Source: JAUWGC01 sp963753055
GTDB lineage: Bacteria > Bacteroidota > Bacteroidia > Bacteroidales > B18-G4
Assembly (NCBI GenBank): GCA_963753055.1
Contig: CAVWAP010000002.1
Span: 496,001 to 560,000, forward strand
DNA: 64,000 bases
Direction: 5' to 3'
Shown piece by piece: positions 54,433-61,196 of the stretch (positions are counted from its first letter, which is position 1; each line of letters begins with the position of its first letter). The notes beneath the pieces were generated by a model. That model did not search any database and was not told the DNA's origin. It worked only from the letters and a program-made list of their open reading frames with translations. A program made the translations under genes and the position numbers.

Positions 54433-54783
54433 CTACCTTTTTTTCGCAGTTTCCAATGTCCTGTAAAAGATGGCTAACAATTCATCGCTTTCCTTTATAA
54501 GCCGTTGCAGTCCGTTTCGATCTTTGCAAATATTATTCATCGCTATGATCTGAAGGTTTATAAAGGTTTCTCGTAGTTCTTTCTGTACAAGGCTAACTTT
54601 ATGAATGAAGTCTCTTTTGGATTCAGCACTTTGAGCCTCTCCATAGTTCAATGCTGTAGATATACCAGACCGTATAATCTGTTGTGTAAGTTGAACACCT
54701 GCATAATTCTTTTTTACCTGCTCTGATATATTAATGATTTCATTGGCATATATAACAAGCCGTTTTTCAAGTTCTTTTTTCAT
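54433..54783 (-). CDS. Four-helix-bundle protein, S23/intervening-sequence type, copy 2
   Basis: 116 aa, identical to copy 1 in the coding region. It is read in the same direction and lies 503 bp away, with its own R2/R3 flanks. A CAATACCAGG...GAACAAA leader (+ strand 54795-54826) is shared with copy 1, differing at one base (A against T). Such recent perfect duplication points to unequal exchange between the R repeats or to element amplification. Confidence 0.85.
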   Translation of the reverse strand: MKKELEKRLVIYANEIINISEQVKKNYAGVQLTQQIIRSGISTALNYGEAQSAESKRDFIHKVSLVQKELRETFINLQIIAMNNICKDRNGLQRLIKESDELLAIFYRTLETAKKR

Positions 54784-54844
54784 AATACAACCTTTTATGG
54801 TTAATACCAGGAAAAAGAATTTGTTCCCACCATAATGTAACAAA

Positions 54845-54933
54845 TTCATGTTCACATTGAGCATGGACGATTTTGCATGTACCAAGGAAATCCTTGTTCA
54901 ATGCGTACATGCTCAATGCTCAATGCGTACATG
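54845..54933. repeat. Palindromic heptamer repeat R3 (89 bp)
   Basis: 89 bp, right flank of copy 2, ending 12 nt before the -7 element of the OsmC gene. Same word content as R2. With R1 and R2 it makes the layout R1-gene-R2-gene-R3. Confidence 0.92.
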
Positions 54934-54945
54934 ACAATAGATCTG

Positions 54946-54953
54946 TATCTTTG
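54946..54953 (+). promoter_or_regulatory. -7 promoter element for osmC-type gene, adjacent to R3
   Basis: TATCTTTG fits TAnnTTTG, 25 nt upstream of the ATG at 54979 and 12 nt after R3. The expected -33 position falls inside R3 and shows no TTG, so R3 may have replaced or altered the original upstream element. Confidence 0.55.
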
Positions 54954-54978
54954 CGTCAAAATTAATCAAGCATCAATT

Positions 54979-55368
54979 ATGGAAATCTATTTTGACGGCA
55001 ATAAAAAAGTATTTGCCGATGTTAACGGTTTTACAATAAAAACGGATCAGAATCCACGCTCAGGAGGTGACGGGGAATATCCGGAGCCCTTTACCATGTT
55101 CCTGGCTTCACTTGGAACTTGTGCAGGGATTTATGCCAAGGTTTTTTGTGATCAGCGCGGAATACCTACAGATAATATAAAGCTTACACAGGATCAGAAA
55201 TATGATCCGGTGATGAAAATGATAGGTGAGATTGATCTTAAGATCCATGTGCCTTCAGATTTTCCGGGAAAATATGATAATGCATTGATACAAACTGCAA
55301 GCTTGTGCGCTGTGAAAAAGCACCTCAGAGAAGATATTAATATTGCTGTTAGCATCGTCAGATCATGA
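54979..55368 (+). CDS. OsmC/Ohr-family peroxide-reducing protein
   Basis: 129 aa from the Met at 54979 (MEIYFDGNKKVFADVNGF); earlier in-frame Met codons fall in the repeat. The two catalytic Cys are in FLASLGTCAGIYAKVF and QTASLCAVKKHL. OsmC proteins reduce organic hydroperoxides. It ends ATGA against the start of the thioesterase (4-nt overlap). Confidence 0.9.
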   Translation: MEIYFDGNKKVFADVNGFTIKTDQNPRSGGDGEYPEPFTMFLASLGTCAGIYAKVFCDQRGIPTDNIKLTQDQKYDPVMKMIGEIDLKIHVPSDFPGKYDNALIQTASLCAVKKHLREDINIAVSIVRS

Positions 55369-56126
55369 ACGAGGGACCCATTACAAAATTGTCCCGCGAC
55401 TTCATGGTAAACTTTCACCAGGCAGACTACCATGGTACTGCAAAAGTCTCCTCAATATGTAATTTTTTGCAGGAAACAGCCTGGCGACATGCCACCGCAT
55501 TAGGATTGGGCTTTGAAGATCTTCTTGAGAAAAACTTAGTCTGGGTAATAGTTAGCTTGAAGTTAAAAATGATCAAGTATCCTAAATGGACTGAGAGTAT
55601 TGAAGTGACCACCTGGCCAAGAGGGATAAGTGGCTTTTTTGCATTGAGGGATTTCTTAATTAATGGCGAGGATGGGGAGAAACTGGGGGAGGCTACAACC
55701 GCATGGATGGTAATTGATATGGATAGACGTCGTCCTCAAAAGGTTGACTTTGTTGCAGAAAAAGTTAAATATCCTGAAAATGAAGAAAAGCTTACAATTG
55801 AAGCACCAATCATAAAACAACTATCTGAATTACAAGAGAAACATGTTCATACTGTACCTTACAATGAAATAGATTTTAATGGGCATGTGAATAACACACA
55901 TTATGTTGAGTGGTGCCTGAACGCCTATCCCCTTGAGTTTCATGATAAATACCAGATTGATTCCATACTGGTTAATTACCTTGCTGAAGCACATTATCAA
56001 GATGAGATCAGTATCGCCGGGACGGATTGGAAAGGTGAATCAAATTTAATCCAGGGCACCAGGAAATCTGATGATAAACCTGTATTCCGGGCTGAAATAG
56101 AATGGAAGAAGATAGGAAATGATTAG
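55365..56126 (+). CDS. Acyl-ACP thioesterase (FatA/FatB-like hot-dog family)
   Basis: 253 aa, two hot-dog domains in tandem: the first opens FMVNFHQADYHGTAKVSSICNFLQETAWRHA, the second has VPYNEIDFNGHVNNTHYVEWCLNAYP, which supplies the catalytic Asn, His and the nearby Cys/Glu. It releases free fatty acids from acyl carrier protein. Start overlaps the OsmC stop by 4 nt, so the two are probably translationally coupled. It is convergent with metF. Confidence 0.9.
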   Translation: MNEGPITKLSRDFMVNFHQADYHGTAKVSSICNFLQETAWRHATALGLGFEDLLEKNLVWVIVSLKLKMIKYPKWTESIEVTTWPRGISGFFALRDFLINGEDGEKLGEATTAWMVIDMDRRRPQKVDFVAEKVKYPENEEKLTIEAPIIKQLSELQEKHVHTVPYNEIDFNGHVNNTHYVEWCLNAYPLEFHDKYQIDSILVNYLAEAHYQDEISIAGTDWKGESNLIQGTRKSDDKPVFRAEIEWKKIGND

Positions 56127-57076
56127 AAGATCTCTTTCACAATTTGCCTGATATTATCCGACTTACCCATTGTGAAATAATGAAGCGCAGGAACACCGAA
56201 CTTAAGAAGTTCTTTTGATTGCTGGATACCCCATTCAATGCCTACCTGCCGGGCCTCCTTATTGTCTTTGCATTTCTCAATCTCGTTCCCCAGGGCTTCA
56301 GGAATTGAAATATTGAATGTCCTTGGAAGGGTTTTTAATTGATTAATCGTTGAAATTGGCTTCAGTCCAGGTATAATAGGCACTGTGATGCCGGCATCCC
56401 TGCATTGTTTTACAAATTCAAAGTAGCTCTCATTATCAAAAAACATCTGGGTTACAATGTATTCGCCACCTGCATCAATTTTTTCTTTTAAGAACTTGAT
56501 ATCGGTCTTCATATTGGGCGATTCAATGTGCTTTTCAGGATAACCTGCCACACCAATCGCAAAATCGGTTGGCGTATTAATAATAAGATCATCCTCAAGG
56601 TACTTGCCTTTGTTCAGGTCTACGATCTGCCTGATCAGGTCGACAGTATATTGATGCCCCCCTTTAGTTGGCCGAAAATATTTATCTCCTGGCAGGTTAT
56701 CTCCCCTGACAACCAGCACATTACTTACATCCAGGAATTGAAGGTCGATCAAACCATTTTCTGTTTCTTCTTTTGTAAATCCACCACAGATGATATGTGG
56801 CACAACGGAGATCTTATACTTGAACTTGATGGCGGCTGAAATACCCACCGTACCGGGTCTTTTCCAGATGGTCTTTTTTTCGATAGTGCCATCATTGAAT
56901 TCCCTGAACTGGATTTCTTCCCTGTGGTAGGTAACATCAATAAAAGAGGGTTCGAATTCAATTAATGGATCTATGGTGTCGTAAATAGATTGGATATTAT
57001 CGCCTTTCTCCGGAGGTAAGATCTCGAATGTAAATAATGGCCCGGATGCTTTTTCTATCGCTTCAACAACTTTCAT
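56123..57076 (-). CDS. metF: Methylenetetrahydrofolate reductase
   Basis: 317 aa, the bacterial MetF size. TIM-barrel signatures: FTFEILPPEKGDNI near the start, VTYHREE, VVRGDNLPGDK, FAIGVAGYPEKH and YIVTQMFFDNESYFEFVKQCRDAGI. It reduces 5,10-methylene-THF to 5-methyl-THF with FAD. The metH gene lies 12 nt upstream on the same strand; MetF makes its methyl donor, so the pair forms a methionine operon. Confidence 0.96.
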   Translation of the reverse strand: MKVVEAIEKASGPLFTFEILPPEKGDNIQSIYDTIDPLIEFEPSFIDVTYHREEIQFREFNDGTIEKKTIWKRPGTVGISAAIKFKYKISVVPHIICGGFTKEETENGLIDLQFLDVSNVLVVRGDNLPGDKYFRPTKGGHQYTVDLIRQIVDLNKGKYLEDDLIINTPTDFAIGVAGYPEKHIESPNMKTDIKFLKEKIDAGGEYIVTQMFFDNESYFEFVKQCRDAGITVPIIPGLKPISTINQLKTLPRTFNISIPEALGNEIEKCKDNKEARQVGIEWGIQQSKELLKFGVPALHYFTMGKSDNIRQIVKEIF

Positions 57077-57088
57077 AATTGATTTGGT

Positions 57089-60000
57089 TTATTTATATCC
57101 AAGGTTCTGGGCCAATAATTTTTCTGCCTGCACCAAAGATAAATTTTTTCTCCTGGCATACTCTTCCACCTGGTCTTTTTTAATTTTACCAAGATTGAAA
57201 TACCTGGAGAAGGGATGCATGAAATAATAACCGCTTACTGATGCCGCAGGATACATTGCGTAATTTTCTGTTAAGCTGATGCCTGCATCGTTTTCAGCAT
57301 TAAGAAGATCAAATAACTTTACTTTTTCAGAATGCTCTGGGCAGGCGGGATACCCTGGTGCTGGCCTGATACCCTGGTATTTCTCTCTTATAACCTCTGT
57401 GACTGTAAGGTCCTCAACTCCTGCATATCCCCAAAACTCCTTACGCACCCTTTCATGCAACAGTTCTGCAAGGGCTTCAGCCATCCTGTCAGATAATACC
57501 TTGAGCATTATGCTGCTGTAATCATCATGTTGCTTTTCAAAATGCTCTACCCATTTTTCAATGCCAACACCGGCTGTCACTGCGAAAAACCCAATTTGGT
57601 CTTTTACGCCTGTTTCTTTGGGTGCAATGAAATCAGCCAGACTGAGATTGGGAATGCCATCCTCTTTCTTCTCCTGGTTCCTGAGAAAATTGAAAGTATA
57701 AACAGCGTCATTTACTGTAAGCTCAATATCTTCATTATTGGAATTTGCCGGGAAAATACCAAAGACCGCATTGGCAGTCAGCATCTTTTCCTTCAGGATC
57801 CTGTCGAGCATATCATTGCCATCATCATAAAGCTTCCTGGCTTCTTCACCTTTCACAGGATCATCAAATATTGCAGGATACTTACCTGTGATCCTCCAGG
57901 CATGAAAAAAGAAAGTCCAGTCAATATATTTCCGGATCTCTTCGAGAGAATAATTCGAAAGAACCTGCCTGCCAGATACTCTTGGTTTGATGATCTCTGT
58001 TTGCTTCCAATCAACTTTTAGCTTGTTTTTCCTGGCATCTTCCAAAGAAATAAGTTGTTTTTCCGCCTGCCTGGCCTCATGTTTGGTCCTTAACTCCTCA
58101 TATTTTTGTCTGATGTCGCCGGTGAACTCACCCTTCGATTCATGGGATAGAAGACTACGCATCACACCAACAGCTTTCGAGGCATCTTTCACATGAATCA
58201 CAGGCTGTCTGAATTCCGGTGCAATCTTAACAGCAGTATGGATTTCTGAGGTGGTGGCCCCACCGATGAGCAGGGGGACATGGAATTCATTCCTGTTCAG
58301 TTCGGAGGCTACGTGAACCATCTCTTCAAGGGATGGCGTGATCAGTCCACTTAATCCTATGATGTCGACGTTTTCTTCTTTTGCTACCTTAAGTATCTTG
58401 TCTGCCGGGACCATCACACCAAGGTCAATTACTTCATAGTTATTACAGCCAAGGACAACCCCTACAATATTTTTTCCTATGTCGTGGACATCGCCTTTAA
58501 CGGTTGCCAGTAAAATCTTGCCTGCAGCTTCACTTAGTCTGGCTTTCTTTTTCTCAGCGATTATATATGGCTCGAGGATGGCAACAGCTTTTTTCATCAC
58601 CCTGGCACTCTTCACTACCTGGGGAAGGAACATTTTCCCGGACCCAAAAAGATCGCCAACGACATTCATCCCGTCCATGAGCGGGCCTTCGATGATTTCC
58701 AGGGCTGTTTTAAACCTTGTTCTTGCTTCCTTCACATCCACATCAATATATTCTGTGATGCCTTTGATGAGTGAATGTTTTAGCCTTTCTTCAACATTTT
58801 CTTTGCGCCAGGCTGCTTCATCTCTGGCTTCAATACCTTTATCTTTAACGTTTTCAGCATAAGTAATCAAGCGTTCCGTTGCATCCTTTCTGCGATTCAG
58901 TATCACATCCTCCACTAATTCCAGCAGGTCTTTGTCCACTTCGTCATAAACCTGCAGCATGCCTGCATTGACAATTCCCATATCAAGACCCGCCTGGATG
59001 GCATGATAAAGAAACGCTGAATGCATAGCTTCCCTGACCACATCATTTCCACGGAATGAAAATGAAAGATTGCTAATACCACCGCTTACCCTGGCGTGTG
59101 GCAGGTTTTCCTTGATCCACCTGGTGGCATTGATGAAATCAACTGCATAATTATTATGTTCGTCCATTCCTGTTGCCACCGTAAGGATGTTAGGATCGAA
59201 GATGATATCGTGCGCGGGGAAATTTACTTTTTCGGTGAGTATCTTATATGCACGCTTGCAAATCCTGGTCTTATCTTTGTATTCAGAAGCCTGGCCCTGC
59301 TCATCAAATGCCATGACGATTACAGCAGCACCGTAATTCCTTATTGCTGATGCCTTTTCAATAAAGGCCGCTTCCCCGTCTTTCAGACTGATAGAGTTGA
59401 CGATGGATTTTCCCTGCAGGCACTTTAAACCAGCTTCAATGACTTCCCATTTCGATGAATCGATCATTATGGGCAGCCTGGCAATATCGGGGTCTGCAGC
59501 CAGCATATTCAGGAAGTTGACCATGCTTTCTTTTGCATCCAGCATGGCATCATCCATGTTCACATCAAGTACCTGGGCGCCACCCTCAACCTGTTGCCTG
59601 GCAACCGATAAGGCCTCCTCAAATTGTTCTTCACGGATCAACCTTGCAAACTTCCTTGACCCTGCAACGTTGGTCCTTTCTCCAATATTGATAAAATTAC
59701 TTCCCGGATATACCAATAAGGGCTCCATTCCACTTAATTGCAGGTTTTCTTTAGGTGCAGGGATCATTCTTGGCCTGGCATCCTTGGCCAACCTGACAAA
59801 TTCCTTAATATGATCAGGAGTAGTTCCACAGCAACCTCCAATAATATTGACATAGCCATTATCAAGGAACTCCTTCAATTGTTTGCCCATTTCCCCGGGA
59901 GTATCATCATATTCACCAAACTGGTTGGGTAATCCGGCATTTGGATATACGCTGGTGTAAAACGGTGCCTTCTGTGATAGTTCTTCAACGAAGGGCCTGA

Positions 60001-60769
60001 GCTCTTTGGCCCCAAGGGCACAATTCAGCCCGATGCTGAACAGTTCCATGTGCGAAACTGAATATAAGAATGCTTCCAGAGTCTGCCCCGACAAAGTCCT
60101 GCCGCTGGCATCAGTAATGGTACCCGATACCATAACGGGTACTTTCAGGTCCCTCTCGGTCAGCAGGTCATGAATTGCCTTCATGGCTGCCTTGGCATTG
60201 AGTGTATCAAATATGGTTTCTACCAGCAGGATATCCACTCCACCATCAATAAGTCCCCGGGCCTGCTCTAAATAAGCCTTGTAAAAATCATCAAATGATG
60301 CTGCCCGGAAGCCGGGATCATTCACATCGGGAGATAAAGAAGCTGTGCGGTTTGTAGGCCCCATTGCCCCGGCAACATATCTTGGCTTACCGGGTGTTTT
60401 CTGAGTATATTCCTCTGTAGTTGATTTAGCAATCTTAGCCGATTCCAGGTTTAATTCATATGCAAGACCTTCCAGCTGGTAGTCACTCTGACTGATGGCG
60501 GTGGCATTGAAAGTGTTTGTTTCTATAATATCAGCACCAGCATCCAGGTATGCTATATGAATATCCCTGATGATCTGAGGCCGGGTAATCGACAGCAGGT
60601 CATTATTTCCTTTGAGGTCGGAAGGATGATCCTTAAACCTCTCACCACGGAAGTCACTCTCCCCCAGTTTATATCGCTGGATCATGGTGCCCATGGCACC
60701 ATCGAGCACTAGTACTCGACGGGATATCTGATTCGTGATTCGTGATATCTGATTTTTGAAGTGATTCAA
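57089..60769 (-). CDS. metH: Cobalamin-dependent methionine synthase
   Basis: 1226 aa with all four modules: homocysteine-binding (~1-325, GGCCGTTPDHI supplies the paired zinc Cys), methyl-THF-binding (~350-620, NIGERTNVAGSRKF), B12-binding (~650-890, DVHDIGKNIVGVVLGCNNYEVIDLG with the His ligand) and the C-terminal reactivation domain (~900-1226, PAPGYPACPEH). It transfers a methyl group from methyl-THF to homocysteine. The first ~18 residues (FKNQISRITNQISRR) are encoded by a heptamer array at 60723-60757 and look like added sequence. No B12 riboswitch was seen upstream. Confidence 0.96.
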   Translation of the reverse strand: MNHFKNQISRITNQISRRVLVLDGAMGTMIQRYKLGESDFRGERFKDHPSDLKGNNDLLSITRPQIIRDIHIAYLDAGADIIETNTFNATAISQSDYQLEGLAYELNLESAKIAKSTTEEYTQKTPGKPRYVAGAMGPTNRTASLSPDVNDPGFRAASFDDFYKAYLEQARGLIDGGVDILLVETIFDTLNAKAAMKAIHDLLTERDLKVPVMVSGTITDASGRTLSGQTLEAFLYSVSHMELFSIGLNCALGAKELRPFVEELSQKAPFYTSVYPNAGLPNQFGEYDDTPGEMGKQLKEFLDNGYVNIIGGCCGTTPDHIKEFVRLAKDARPRMIPAPKENLQLSGMEPLLVYPGSNFINIGERTNVAGSRKFARLIREEQFEEALSVARQQVEGGAQVLDVNMDDAMLDAKESMVNFLNMLAADPDIARLPIMIDSSKWEVIEAGLKCLQGKSIVNSISLKDGEAAFIEKASAIRNYGAAVIVMAFDEQGQASEYKDKTRICKRAYKILTEKVNFPAHDIIFDPNILTVATGMDEHNNYAVDFINATRWIKENLPHARVSGGISNLSFSFRGNDVVREAMHSAFLYHAIQAGLDMGIVNAGMLQVYDEVDKDLLELVEDVILNRRKDATERLITYAENVKDKGIEARDEAAWRKENVEERLKHSLIKGITEYIDVDVKEARTRFKTALEIIEGPLMDGMNVVGDLFGSGKMFLPQVVKSARVMKKAVAILEPYIIAEKKKARLSEAAGKILLATVKGDVHDIGKNIVGVVLGCNNYEVIDLGVMVPADKILKVAKEENVDIIGLSGLITPSLEEMVHVASELNRNEFHVPLLIGGATTSEIHTAVKIAPEFRQPVIHVKDASKAVGVMRSLLSHESKGEFTGDIRQKYEELRTKHEARQAEKQLISLEDARKNKLKVDWKQTEIIKPRVSGRQVLSNYSLEEIRKYIDWTFFFHAWRITGKYPAIFDDPVKGEEARKLYDDGNDMLDRILKEKMLTANAVFGIFPANSNNEDIELTVNDAVYTFNFLRNQEKKEDGIPNLSLADFIAPKETGVKDQIGFFAVTAGVGIEKWVEHFEKQHDDYSSIMLKVLSDRMAEALAELLHERVRKEFWGYAGVEDLTVTEVIREKYQGIRPAPGYPACPEHSEKVKLFDLLNAENDAGISLTENYAMYPAASVSGYYFMHPFSRYFNLGKIKKDQVEEYARRKNLSLVQAEKLLAQNLGYK
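60723..60757. repeat. Five GATTCGT-type heptamers at the 5' end of metH
   Basis: GATATCT, GATTCGT, GATTCGT, GATATCT, GATTTTT, 5 x 7 bp in register, with the order of words symmetrical. It encodes part of the first residues of MetH on the minus strand. Confidence 0.88.
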
Positions 60770-60961
60770 TTTTAAGCAGTTAATTCTTATTAAGAATGTG
60801 TAAAAATAGTTATTAATTCCGTATTGTCTTCAATTAATCCTTCCTTTTCTAACCTTTGATATTCCTTCTTTTTTGACTAACCGTACTTATTAATTGATTT
60901 TTTGTTAAGACTATACGAGTATGATAATCACACATATTCATATTTATATTTAAATATTGTT

Positions 60962-61055
60962 TATTTTTGCCGATTCCTTAAAAGGGACAGGTACTTATCA
61001 ACTACCAGAAAAGTAAAGGATCGTCTTACACTATAAAAGTCCTGTCCGGTTTAAG
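60962..61055 (+). ncRNA. Candidate structured leader RNA upstream of the second T9SS gene
   Basis: The 427-nt gap between metH and the T9SS gene holds TATTTTTG (60962-60969), a possible -7 element. Just after the expected start, CTTAAAAGGGACAGG (60977-60991) is complementary to CCTGTCCGGTTTAAG (61041-61055) with two mismatches, enclosing 49 nt that itself holds TACTT...AAGTA. It may be the start of a structured 5' leader or a separate RNA. No known riboswitch motif was recognised. The rest of the gap (61056-61196) shows nothing clear beyond AT-rich sequence before the ATG. Confidence 0.35.
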
Positions 61056-61196
61056 CGAACTGTGTTGTAACGGGATTATCATAAGCAATTTTCATTTTTT
61101 GCTACCTATCTAACTAATCAGATCTATTCTAAGCAAAATGAAATAATCATCAACGCAATGATGATGCTTATTATATCATTAACCCAATAAATTGAA

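Noticed and set aside
53810..54933. Diversity-generating retroelement
   Set aside because: The S23 fold resembles Avd, but no reverse transcriptase, template repeat or variable repeat is in the window.
60770..61196. Cobalamin or SAM riboswitch for metH
   Set aside because: No GCCACTG B12 box or SAM core was found on the minus strand.
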